Shown here piece by piece: positions 53,335-64,000 of a DNA stretch of 64,000 bases. Positions within the stretch are counted from its first letter, which is position 1. Each line of letters opens with the position of its first letter. The DNA lies in NCBI GenBank assembly GCA_009823505.1, contig VZQC01013712.1:676616-740615 (forward strand), in the 5' to 3' direction. Both the position numbers and the translations under genes were made by a program. A model generated the notes under the pieces. That model saw nothing but the letters and a program-made list of their open reading frames with translations, did not search any database and was not told where the DNA came from. The stretch comes from Rhizomys pruinosus. Taxonomy: Eukaryota; Chordata; Mammalia; Rodentia; Spalacidae.

Positions 53335-55322
53335 CTCTTTTTTAAAGTTAATTTTTTAATTTATTTATTATATTTTAAGGGATTCACAATATAAGAGCAC
53401 AGTTGTTTTCAGATCACATTGAAGTTACTCAGTTTGCCATACAATTAGGTAATTGGTGCTAGCATCCAGAGATGATACCATTCATCATTTGTTTTTCTGG
53501 GACTGTGTTACTTCACTCAGCATGATATCTTCTGGCTCCAGCCATTTACCTGCAAAGCTCATGATGTCATCTTTCTTTTACCACTGCATAGAAGTCCGTT
53601 GTATACAGGTACCACATTTTTTCTATCCACTCGTCAGTCAGTGGAGGGGCACTTGGGTTGGTTCCAGCTCCTTGCTATTGTGAAGAGAGCTGAAATAAAC
53701 ATGGCTGTGCATGCATCTCTGTGGAAAGATGAGTCTTGTGGGTACATGCCCAGGAGAGGTATGGCTGGGTCAGGCAGCAAGCTCATTCCAAGTCTTCCAA
53801 GGGTTCTCCACACTGCTTTCCATAGTGGCTGTACAAGTTTACATTCCCACCAGCAGTGGATGAGTGTTCCTCTTTCCCCACAACCATATCATTTGTTTTC
53901 CTGATCCTAGTCAGTCTTATTGGAGTAAGATGATATCTTAGAGTGGTTTTGATTTGCATTTCCTTAATGATTAATGATGTTGAACACTTCTTAAGGTGTT
54001 TCTCAGCCATCTCTAATTCCTCACTTGTGAATTCTTTGTTCTGCCCTTTGCTCCATCTATTGAGTGGGTCATTTGTTTTCTTTCTTCTTTGTTTTTTGAG
54101 TAGCTTGTATATTCTGGAAATCAATGCTTTGCCAGATGTATCTTCAGTGAAGGTTTCCTCCCACTCTGTGGGATTTCTCTTCACTTCCTTGATTGTTTCT
54201 TTTGATGTACAGAAGCTTTTGAGTTTAATGAAGTCTCATTTGTCAATTGTTGACCTTAATTCTTGTACAGCTGCTGTCTGATTTAGGAAGTCTTTTCCTA
54301 TGCCTATGTCCTGTAGCCTGCTGCCAACTTTTTCATCTATTGCCTTCAGAGTTTGGGGTTTCATGTTGAGGTATTTAATCCATCTGGAGTTAACTTTTGT
54401 GCAGAGTGAGAGGTAGTGGTTTAATTTCATTCTTTTACAAGTGGTGATCCAGTTTTGCCAGCACCACTTGCTGAAGATGCTGTCTTTTCTCATTGTGTCT
54501 TCTTGGCCTCCTTGTCAAATATGAGATGGCTGAAATTGTATGTGCACAAATTTGGATCTTCAATTTTGTTCCATTGGTCAACAGGTCTGTTTTCGTGCCA
54601 GTACCAAGCTGTTTTTATGACTATAGCCCTGTAGTATAGTTTGAAGTCTGGTATAGAGATCCCCCTTTGCTCTTTTCACTCAGTGTTGTTTTGGCTATTC
54701 AGGGTCTTTTGATTTTCCAAATGAAATTAAGGACGCTTTTTTCCAAGCCTGTGAAGAAACTCTTGGGGATTTTAATTGGGATTGCATTAAATCTATTACA
54801 AGAGTTTTGGTAGAATAGACATTTTTACTATATTAATTTTCCTAATCCATAAGCATGGGAGGTTTTTCCATCTTCTGATGTCTTCTTAAATTTCTTTCTT
54901 CAAGACTTTAAAATTTTTTGTTGTAGAGATCTTTGGTGTCTTTGGTTAGGTTTGTTCCTAGGTATTTGATTGTTTTTGAGGCTATTGTGAGTGGGAAGGT
55001 CTCCTTGAATTCCTTCTTCAGTTGCTCATTGTTGGTGTAAAGAAAGGCTACTGATTTTTCTAGGTTAATTTTGTATCCTGCCACTTTACTGAAGCTCTTA
55101 ATCATTTCTGGGAGTTTTCTGGTGGACTTTTTAGCATCCCTTAAGTAAACAGTCATATCATTAGCAAAAATGGATAGCTTGACTTCCTCTTTTCCAATTA
55201 GTACTCCTTTAATTTCCTTTTCTTGCCTTGTTCCCGTAGTGAGTGTTTCAAGCACTATATCGAAGAGGAGTGGTTATAGGGGGCAGCTTTGCTGAGTTCC
55301 TACCTTTAAAGGGAATGCTTCT
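53335..55322 (-). mobile_element. L1 no. 3, antisense, 5'-truncated ORF2
   Basis: T-rich start, then antisense 3' UTR and ORF2 C-terminal region (53783-54184 is an open piece). It reaches back to the reverse-transcriptase domain (54908-55255), where the catalytic block reads IFANDMTVYL, an Asp-to-Asn change in the usual ADD. It ends abruptly at about 55322. The copy is dead. Confidence 0.88.
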
Positions 55323-55625
55323 GTCGTTTCCCCAATTTATGCATTTCGTACATCATCCTTCAGTCCAATTTAGACACATTTCCCTCTCCCTGCACCCCCA
55401 CCCCACACCAGTTCATGCCTTCTGCCGTACATGTCTTGCATCTTTCTCTCAGTCTTTCCAAAGTTTTTCACTGCAGAGGCTTTGTTTGGGCAGAATTTAA
55501 CTGTATCAGTCAGTTCTTTGACCCAGTCTTTATGTTCTTGTTGTTCCCTCCCCTTTGTATTGCTCCACAATATGCCTATATAACCATCACATACATATCA
55601 AAATTGTGAGCTCTGAGAATAAACT
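55323..55625 (-). repeat. L1 3' UTR fragment, antisense
   Basis: It contains CACCCCCACCCCACACC and GCATCTTTCTCTCAGTC, matching the antisense UTR at 10560-10690. Confidence 0.65.
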
Positions 55626-55639
55626 GTATGTTATTTACA

Positions 55640-55890
55640 AAATATGTTTTAGCATTCACATTTCTCCCCTTTGATTTTATATTACTCTAAGATATGAATA
55701 AGATCCTTCCACCCATATACAGTGATTACAGAGTCTGAAAATAATTGGTAGGTCAATTGTAGAACCTGTTAAAAGATTCATATTATGACAACACATTTGC
55801 TTTCAGATAAAAATAAATATAGCAATTAATGTTGTTTAGCTTGCCTTGCAACTGACAATTTGTTGTTAGGATCCACTAATGAGGATAACC
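55640..55890 (-). repeat. L1 3' end fragment, antisense
   Basis: CCCCTTTGATTTTATATTAC and ATTGGTAGGTCAATTGTAG form the reverse of the L1 no. 2 3' UTR at 44700-44810. Confidence 0.7.
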
Positions 55891-56192
55891 ATTTTTGAAA
55901 TTCATATTTTCCCCTTTAATTTTATATTACTCTAAAGTAAGCATATGTACTCTTCCCCCATATACCACAGTTGCAAAATCTGAAGATAAGTGGTAGGTTA
56001 ATTCTAGATCCCAATAAGGGATTCACATTATAATGGTACAGTTGCTTTCAGGTAAAAGAAAATATTGCTCAGTTTGCCATACTACTAGGTATTTGGTGCT
56101 AACATCCACAGATGTGGGATATCATTCATCTTTGGTTTTCTGGCACTGTGTTACTTCAGTTAGCATAATGTCTTCTAGATCCATCCATTTAC

Positions 56193-57289
56193 TGTAAGGT
56201 TGTAGCCCACCTAAGTCAGGTGTTGATTAATCTTTCTTTTGTGCTGAGCAAGAACTGAGCAGCCCTGCTTGGGAGAGGGGGCACAACACCTGCCTGCAGT
56301 TGCTGTGAGGAGATTATCTCTTTGCACAGAGACCAGAAGCCTGCTTCCCGCAGCCTAATCCAAGTGATATTTTCAGCTTGGGCTCTTAGCCTGGACCCAC
56401 GAGACACATGTTCCACACTTGGCTGTGACTTTCCACCTACCCAAAGCTGGGGCAGGAATTTCACTCACAACACCAGCTACCCAGGTTGGTGATACACAAA
56501 GGAATTTCTTTCCAACCACGCTGGCCACCTGAATGAAAAGCAGGCTTACCTTAGCCTGTATGCATGCAATAATTAATAAAAATATCGGCTTGGAACTCTG
56601 TAATGATGTTAATTTGGAATCTGATTTATTCCTTGTTACAGTCTGCTTCTATAAAATAAATGACATCACCTCCCAGAGCAAATCATAGGTTCCCCAATTC
56701 CACGCCATTGCATACATTGCTCCACCCAGCATCATGTAATTAGGACATACTGCTTGTTTCCTCCTTGAGGTGGAGCCAGACTCTTGGCCATAGGGCCTCC
56801 TAAGGCATGCCAGCTAGTTTGCAATTCAACCTGGGTTTTCCTTCAGTCAGGGACTTCAGGAGGCCAACTGAGGAAGAAGTTCCAAGAAAACAATTATCCT
56901 GGACTGCATTCCTGCAACCAGAGAAATGTTGCTTCAACATCCTGCAGTCATGCCTCACTGGAGACCAGAACCAGGCCTCAGTCTCACTCAAGATGCTCTT
57001 ACTGATTCCAGTCACAGGTCCCAATTTCTCTCAAGATGCTTCTACTGATAACAGCCACAGACCCGCCTATGCCCATTCCCCAATCTCCTTGCCCCTACTT
57101 CCTTGAAAACTCACTTCCTTGTGTGCCTGGGTATAAAACTGTCATTTGGGGTACATTCTGATGCTGCTCATCCTAGTCCCAACACAGGCAGGCCAGCCAC
57201 CTTGCCTGAAATAAACCGGACTTCCTTTTCATTGGAGTTCTGACTCTTTCTCCCTCTGAGCCAAGCTTCCCGTCAAAATGAACCTAACA
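56193..57289 (+). repeat. Provirus 5' LTR, interrupted
   Basis: TGTAAGGTTGTAGCCC ... AACCTAACA. TATAAAA is at 57132-57138 and AATAAA at 57210-57215. It is lengthened by the ERVK-type LTR at 56221-56845; without it the length is close to the 467-bp 3' LTR. Confidence 0.9.
56221..56845 (-). mobile_element. ERVK-type solo LTR copy C, antisense, 6-bp TSD GTCAGG
   Basis: It is the reverse of copies A and B (CTCCACCCAGCATCATG, TTCTATAAAATAAATGACAT). GTCAGG is at 56215-56220 and 56846-56851. The 3' LTR of the provirus has the same site uninterrupted, confirming nesting. Confidence 0.93.
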
Positions 57290-57602
57290 TATGGTGCCAT
57301 GAAGTTGGGGATGGTTGAGACTGGCTGCTTTGGGCCAGGCATGGGTGACAGACTCTGATCAGACTGGCTACCAGGTACAAGCTCTGCTCCACCATGGATC
57401 CAACTTCGTCCAAGTGGTACTGTTCCATTACCTAACTCTTCTTTTCTTTCTCTCTCTCTCTCTCCCCAAATCCCTGTATTCTCTCTCTCCCTCTCTTCAG
57501 CTCTCTCTCTGACTCTCTCTCTCCAAGTCTCTGTGTCTTTTTGTCTCTCTCTCTCTTCAATTCTCCCTGTATCTCTGTCTCTCTGTTTCTCTCTCAAGCC
57601 TG

Positions 57603-57651
<49 letters not shown>

Positions 57652-60600
57652 TTTCTCCCTCCCTCTGTCTCTCCCTGTCCTTCCAAACCCAAGCTCTCCA
57701 GTCTCCTCCCTTTACATGGCCCCTCTAGGTCTGAATCTTTCTCACTCATTTCTCTCTTGTCTCCTCTCCTGCAGTGGTCACCCCTCAATCGAGTCACTTG
57801 TAGACCCAAAAGGTCCACTTTCACTTGCTCACTCGCTTGCTCGAAACTCATTCCAGAACGGCCTTTGGGCTTTCTCCCCACTTCGGACAGTGGGACACCA
57901 CCAGAAGTGCAGAGAACTCTTTTGGAACACCAGCCAGACAGGGATGCTTTCTGGCTAATCACTTCCATCTCGTTCAGGTGGCCATCTGCTCTTGCTCGCT
58001 CGCTGGCTCTCTCTCTCTCCATGACTTCTTGAAGCCTCACAGCCTTTAACTCAGGAATTTCATGAATGCCTCATCATAAAGGCTCCGAAGACAAGAGACA
58101 GTTGTTCTCCACACCCTTACGGGGTTGTAGGTGTCAGGGGGCATCCCCCAGGATGTGCAATGACCTCATAGGAAACACCCTACAAACATTCCCTGTTCCT
58201 GGGTTAGAAGGAAATATTGGCTCATCTGGGAAGACACACATAAGGGATTCATCACCCAGTGTCTTTGTCTTGAGCCCCCTCACATTTCCTTAAACGTGCA
58301 GGACACGCCAGAGACCCAGTGGGAGAAGAAGTTCTCAGTGTGAAAGCTGAGAAAGTCCATCCCAGAAGCATCACATAAACCTGATCTAAAACATAACATT
58401 CCCAGCTAGCATAGGGAGGCTCCTAATCCTCTTCCTCCTTCTTCCTTCTCCTCCTCCTCTCTTCTACCTCCTTTCTTCCTCCTCCATCTTAACAACTTTC
58501 CCTCCTGAGACTTGTTACCTCGTCTCCCTCTTCTGCCTCCTTATCCAAACTGCTAATTTCTTCCTTTTCTCTGTCTTTAACTATGGGTTCCTCTTATTCC
58601 AAGCAGTCCTCTCTGACTCTCCTGGCTCTGCACTTCTTGGCTTCAGTACCCTCTGGACAATAAGAACATGTCCACTCAATGGCACTCTAGACTTCCAAAT
58701 TCTTTAAGATCTTGAAAACTACTGCCAAAGTTCCTGGCAAATGGTCTTCTTCAAAAGTTCCCTTCCAGCAACAGCTTGTATCTAGGACATGCTTCACTTT
58801 CACAGTTGCAGCAGGTGATGAGTGACATGGGTCCATTTGGTTTGAGAACATTCATTCCTTTGCTTTGCTATTTGAGCTTTCCATACCCCGTCCCTCCACT
58901 TCATTGTTTTTTTTTTTTCTCTGTCCTACAAATTTATTCCCATGTTCTCTGCCTCCCAAGGATCCTCAGCTCTGCACACATCTGATTCCAGCCTGACAAA
59001 CCCCAATCCCTCCCTTCAACCTTGGCATCACTGACAGCCCCAAACCTCAACTCTAAGGCTTTCCTTTTCAGGTTTGTCCTCTCCAGCTACTGCCCATGTA
59101 AGACCATCATTTTCTTATGTCATTTAAAACTCACTGTAATGTCATGTCTTTATATGTTTCCATGTGTTAACATCTAATGTATTTCCATGCAGAGAAATTG
59201 CAGAGAGATCTCATGTAATTATGTCATCTTGTCTTGTCTTAAAACAATTTTAAATTGTGGCCATCAGGTTTTCATTTTTCATTGTGTACACAAGAATTAC
59301 TAGCTTTTATTTTGGCATGCCTTATCAGAAATATAAATATTTTAACGGTATAACCCATGTAAACTAAAAATATCATTAAATATCTATTATTCCACAAAAG
59401 TACTACTTGTTCATGCATGCTTGCTCAACTAAAGGTCTAAGCAATAGACTCTATAACCATCACATGACCAGTCTATTTTAATACAAAATTATATGTGTTT
59501 AGATAACTGTTTTTAAGTTTTACTTATTTTTAATCTGACATCCTGATATTTCCTTTGGTATCCAAACTGTCTCCCAAAACTGGAGAGGCAGAGGCATGTC
59601 TATCTGGTTGCAGACCCATTTGGGCTCTTACACTTGGGTCAGTCAAGGTGCTGCATACCAGAATGGCCTGGGCCAGCCTTGTTTCTTGTCTCCAAGGGTG
59701 GGAGAGGGCAGCCTGGGGCAGCTATTGGGCTTTATTGTGTTCCTACAGTGATTTCCTATCTGTTCCCCCCACACCCTCTTCCTCCTCATAGGAAGCAAAC
59801 GTAACTCCCTGGGCATGAATTGCTGTCCTGCTGGTCTGGGCACTCCTGGGAGTTCCCCAGCTTGTTCAGGTGGGCCACACCTTTAATCAGAGCATGCCTT
59901 CAATCCAGGCACAGATAAAGTTTAGGTTAAGGTCAGAAATCATTATTTCTGAACAAAATGGAGTTTATCTGGCCCATCTCATTTTCCATATCTTAATAAG
60001 TTGGAAATCCAGTAAGGGCATTTCTGGAAAAGCTCTAGTTTTGGTTTTAAAATTGGTTTGTCATAACATTGTATCTGACCACAGTGTTTGTTTTGTAAGA
60101 GCGCTTCTTAGTATTTCTTCACAACAAAAGGCTAATCTGTTTATGAATGTTGTTATGTCTCATGGTATTAAGAAATGAAATGAGAAGGTGGGAAAATGTT
60201 AGAGAGATATAGAAATGGAGAAGGATATATATGAAGATGATGAGAAAGTCTATGTGAGTGATAAAAGTCTGAGGAGGTTTGTTATGGCCAGGTAATGAGT
60301 GAGACTATATGAATAAGCTTAATTTTCTAAGGTTCGGTCATCTACTTTAAGAATCAAAATGTATCTCTAATCAAGGTTTCTTTAAGAGTGTTCAGTTTTT
60401 GCCCAAGCTTTATCTACACATTACGTGGCACTTCAAGTTTTAGTAAAAGGATAAGATTTACAGAGTTGTCAGTTTTCAGTCCACTACTGGCTTGTACTGG
60501 ACTCCCTGTTACAAATTATTAATTAAATAGGCATAAGACAAGTAGTGGGTTATCTCTGGGTACTGAAATATGTACTTTATGCTTCTATGTATCATGCAAG

Positions 60601-61956
60601 TGTTACTTTTAATATTTTCTCTGACCTAACAATATAATTTGGCTCAAAAGAATCTAGGTTCTGCCTCTCTGAACCACCTGCATGCAGTCTAGAAGGAGAC
60701 AGTTTGGATGGGTTTGGTAATCCTTATCAACTTATTTACTGTCTTTAGGTATGTGATACAACTCCTGCCTTTCTGGAAGAACTATAAATCAGGATATGGG
60801 GGTCTGGGAAAGAAAGATATTATAAATTGTAAAGACTTTACATTTAAGATAGGCCTGAAATTGTTTAATTCTCTCTTGTGGGCTATACCTGCTCAACCTA
60901 TGGTGTTAAATTTCTCTTCCAGTCAGTGTTATACAAGGCTGCTTAAGCTTTTGTCCAAGCCTTATCTAAAATATACAGTAATTAAAAGTATCAGGCTGGT
61001 GTAATTTAGCTTTCTGGATGCTTAACAACCATAGTTAATGCCCATACTAATTTGGCCGAGGGACTTAAGGGATAACTTTGTTCCTTACCCTTAGAGGTCA
61101 ACTGTGTCTCAGGGGACTATGCATAGGGGCATCTCTTAAAATGCCCTGCAAATGTGAGTCACCAGTCTTCCTGTGCAGGGAGGTCTTGGAGATCCACTAA
61201 TGGGACTTCGGCCAGTGTCCAGTCTTTAAAGAGGAAAGTCTGCTTATCCTTCAAAACGGGAAGCCTGGTTTAGCAAGACCTGAGTTTGTCCTCTCATGGA
61301 TGGAACTGGTAAATGAAAAGCCAAAAGAAGCCAGGGACTCCCTCCCCTCAAAACCTGAATGACCCCTGAGGACCAGATCCTCAACTGACCTTGAGAAAAC
61401 AAAAACCTTGGTTAATCTGAGTTAACTGTGTGGCCTTAAACATCCAAAAGGAAAGCATAAGCAGAAATAAATAATCAGTAAGGCCTGAGAAATTGCACTT
61501 CAGATATAAAACTTCAGATTTTAGGAAAAGGAAAAAGGAGCTAGTTTCTTGGGTTTCTTAGCAGCCTGGTCTGTGCCAAAGGCTAGGGATGCCAAAATTG
61601 TGTCTTCTCCCAGACCTCAGATTGGGAATCCTGGACAGCATAACCCCCATGGCTGTATCCCCTAATTGGACTCCTAAGTAAACTTAGGCCTCATCCCTCA
61701 TCATAGTAATAGCTCGATGCCTTATCTGGTGCTTTTAAGATCCTATCCAACAACTGACCTGTACCAGTTTTAACAAAATTTTGCTTGTTCTCCATGCAGA
61801 CAAATACGGACTCACTCTTGCTGACAACCCTTACACCCAGATGTAAAACATCTCACCCTCTTGTATTATTAGCCCCCTCTTAATCGTCTCCCATAAGTTC
61901 GAAGCAGCTAGAACAAAAAATGTTGACCTCTATCCCTATGACACAAAAGGGTGGAA
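57290..61956 (+). other. Provirus interior, non-coding
   Basis: A leader with a long pyrimidine tract (57440-57680) and a second pyrimidine patch (58430-58520). The rest has only short frames. Frames of 122-163 codons at 57229-58040 are products of the CT repeat. No retroviral domain was recognised. Confidence 0.7.
57440..57680 (+). repeat. Pyrimidine (CT)-rich tract in proviral leader
   Basis: Imperfect CT runs over about 240 bp, with a pure block at about 57610-57648. Confidence 0.92.
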
Positions 61957-62423
61957 TGTAAAGTTGTATTCCACCTAAGTCAGGGACTTCAGGTGGCCAA
62001 CTGAGGAAGAAGCTCCAAGAAAACAATTATCCTGGACTGCATTCCTGCAACCAGAGAAATGTTGCTACAACATCCTGCAATCATACTTCACCAGAGACCA
62101 GAACCAGGCCTCAGTCTCACTCAAGATGCTCCCACTGATACCAGTCACAGGTCCCAATTTCTCTCAAGATGCTTCTACTGATAGCAGCCACAGACCCGCC
62201 TATGCCCATTCCCCAATCTCCTTGCCCCTAATTCCTTGAAAACTCACTTCCTTGTGTGCCTGGGTATAAAACTGCCATTTGGGGTACATTCTGATGCTGG
62301 TCATCCTAGTCCCAACACAGGCAGGCCAGCCACCTTCCCTGAAAATAAACCTGACTTCCTTCTCATTGGAGTCCTGACTCTTTCTCCCTCTGTTCCAAGT
62401 CTCCCTTCGAAATGAACCTAACA
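61957..62423 (+). repeat. Provirus 3' LTR
   Basis: A 467-bp TG...CA LTR (TGTAAAGTTGTATTCC ... AACCTAACA). It is uninterrupted and collinear with the 5' LTR. Confidence 0.92.
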
Positions 62424-62457
62424 TTTACCTGCAAAGTTCATAATGTCATCTTTCTTT

Positions 62458-63303
62458 ACTGCTCTTAATTCATTATAATCCTACAAGTTTAAGTCTAATT
62501 ATGAGTCAACTGTAAACAAAAATAAATAGATTCAACTCATAAAGGCTGTTTATTATATACCTTTTTCTGTTAACAATTTTTAATTGGGTTTATATACATT
62601 TTAGTATATATTAAATTCAGTTTAATGATAAATTATTGATTATTATTGGTAATTGTTATTGATAGTTATAATTATTATTGATTATGATTACTAATGGTAA
62701 TTAATAATTCAGTTTAATGATGAATTGTTGTTTATTGTTATTATTGATAATTATTAATTATTGATAATGATTATAATTCATTATAATAATTGTGAATAAG
62801 GATAGTTAGTAATTATTTATAATAATTAACAATAGTTATTATCATTTAATGATTGTTTTTATAATTCTTATGATTATTGATATTAATTATCATTATTATT
62901 GTCCAAACAGTCCTTAATAATAAGACAAGATAAATTAGTCCAAGAGTACAAACAACTGTGACCTGTCTACTTTTGGGCACCCTTCCTAACCTTTTGCTCT
63001 GTAAATAGGACAAGAACAGTTAGACTTAGCACAGGGGCAGCCTAGGGATAGTTAACCAGTAGGGACAGGATAGGGAAAAGAATAGGAATAGAATTTAGGG
63101 GTAGTTAATTAAAGCCAAGTGGTTGGCAATAGGCCTAAGAAATGGCATATGGATCTCAGTTTTTTCGTGTGTTACTAGGACATTTATTCTAATTATAGTA
63201 AAAATAAACTTATGACAAAATTATAAAAATAATTTTGTGTGCTTCTCATTGAACATCAAACACTAATGTGACTTCTCTCTCTTACTGGTTAACATAACAC
63301 TCT
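62458..63303. other. AT-rich unassigned DNA
   Basis: 62560-62920 is an irregular TTA/ATTG/TAAT-rich low-complexity tract. The remainder shows no gene. Confidence 0.6.
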
Positions 63304-63318
63304 TCTTTTTAAAAATTT

Positions 63319-63369
<51 letters not shown>

Positions 63370-63562
63370 TATGAGTGTACTGTCTGCTATAGGTTGGTGT
63401 ACCCATGTCATGCAATGCCACGGAGATCAGAAGAGGGCATCAGATTCCCCTGGAACTGGAGTTAAAGATGGTTCTTAGCCACCATGTGGGTTCTGGGAAT
63501 CGAACCCAGGTCCGCTGCAAGAGCAGTTGGTGCTCTTAACTGCTGAGCTATCTCTCCAGCCT
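63304..63562 (-). repeat. B3 SINE, antisense, with long (TTTA)n tail
   Basis: The tail is a run of about 13 TTTA units (63318-63370). Antisense B3 then runs to GAGCTATCTCTCCAGCC. Confidence 0.92.
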
Positions 63563-64000
63563 TAACAATCTTTTCTTTATTATGTATGTGTGTATGTATG
63601 TGTGCATGCACACATGGTTATGGATGTGTGTACTTATGTTCTAAATATATTTTAATGTTAACAATTATAAAGCCAGTAAAGAACTGCCTCTGAGTTGGAA
63701 TTTGGCACTTTCTTCTCAAGACACAGATTTATAATTAAACAGCTAACATATAATTCAATTTCAACAAAGGTTATGGGTTGATTGTCTGTTAGAAATAATA
63801 AAAAACATTATTGGATATCTTAATTGGTATATACTGCCACTCACTGGTTACACCTTTTCAACATCTGAAATAAAGATACAAACAGGTTTTCACAGTATTA
63901 AGATGTTAATAAAGTTTTGGGTCTTTGGGATATGGGTTAGTTAAAAAAAGAAAAAAAAATTCTGGATCCATTATTTTCCATAATGTCTACATTAAGCCCA
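63563..64000. other. Unassigned DNA with short (TATG)n patch
   Basis: A GTATGTG-rich patch at about 63582-63620 and AT-rich sequence to the end. No gene. Confidence 0.5.

Larger units (their letters stand above)
56193..62423 (+). mobile_element. Two-LTR, apparently non-coding provirus (VL30-like), 5-bp TSD TTTAC
   Basis: 5' LTR 56193-57289 (containing a nested LTR) and 3' LTR 61957-62423. TTTAC is at 56188-56192 and 62424-62428. The sequence just after the 5' LTR, TGGTGCCATGAAG, could be a decayed tRNA-Phe-type primer-binding site. CAAAAGGGTGGAA before the 3' LTR is a plausible polypurine tract. The 4.67-kb interior has no long frame and no gag, pol or env motif, so it probably moved in trans. 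The LTRs show about 30 differences by eye. Confidence 0.9.
55895..62457 (-). repeat. L1 3' part, antisense, split by a provirus
   Basis: A second antisense L1 3' end (55895-56192) continues after the provirus at 62424-62457 (ACCTGCAAAGTTCATAATG). When joined it follows the order of L1 no. 3 at 53525-53580. Confidence 0.85.

Noticed and set aside
57229..58040. ORFs of 122-163 codons on both strands
   Set aside because: They are low-complexity Ser/Leu or Arg/Glu runs made by the CT tract.

Overview
The window is a gene-free stretch of rodent nuclear DNA. It carries dense B1, B3 (B2-superfamily) and ID/B4 SINEs, L1 LINEs, many MaLR-type LTRs with 5-bp target-site duplications (TSDs), and ERV LTRs with 4-, 5- and 6-bp TSDs. 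B1 plus B3 points to a muroid rodent, possibly a cricetid; I cannot name the species. I find no intact protein-coding gene, tRNA or rRNA. The best protein-like trace is a splice-acceptor-plus-ORF fragment at 8571-8805 that I cannot assign to a family.

Layout. 1-8.9 kb: SINEs, old L1 and MaLR pieces, including a complete 2.05-kb MaLR element (4233-6283) sitting inside a B1. 8.9-13.3 kb: a B3/L1 block followed, after a single N at 10953, by a noisy, insertion-rich second copy of the same block. This looks like an assembly artefact. 13.4-14.6 kb: L1 pieces. 14.6-38.45 kb: a compound minisatellite array built from a short unit (about 37 bp) and a long unit (about 109 bp, the short unit with extra sequence inside). 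The array faces + from 14.6 to 24.95 kb, - from 24.95 to 29.0 kb and + again afterwards. It is interrupted by MaLR LTRs, an ERV1-type solo LTR, a second N gap at 31501 with a near-identical 1,564-bp copy on each side (a second probable false duplication), and an antisense ERV1-like provirus (32753 to about 38227) that lacks its 5' LTR. 38.45-44.93 kb: two L1s in + orientation, the second carrying ORF1 C-terminal and ORF2 remains, a B1 and a 5'-inverted B3. 44.9-53.3 kb: mostly unassigned DNA with SINEs, an inverted duplication around a B1, an ERVK-type solo LTR and an ERV1-type solo LTR. 53.3-62.5 kb: antisense L1s, one split by a non-coding, VL30-like provirus (56193-62423) whose 5' LTR is itself split by an ERVK-type solo LTR. 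62.5-64 kb: AT-rich DNA and a B3.

The most unusual content is the minisatellite array: two unit lengths, orientation switches, higher-order repetition, recurring consensus 5' splice-donor sequences on one strand and unusually open reading frames on the other. The two N-gap duplications should be resolved before any length or copy number is quoted. All identifications are by eye; repeat family names are tentative.
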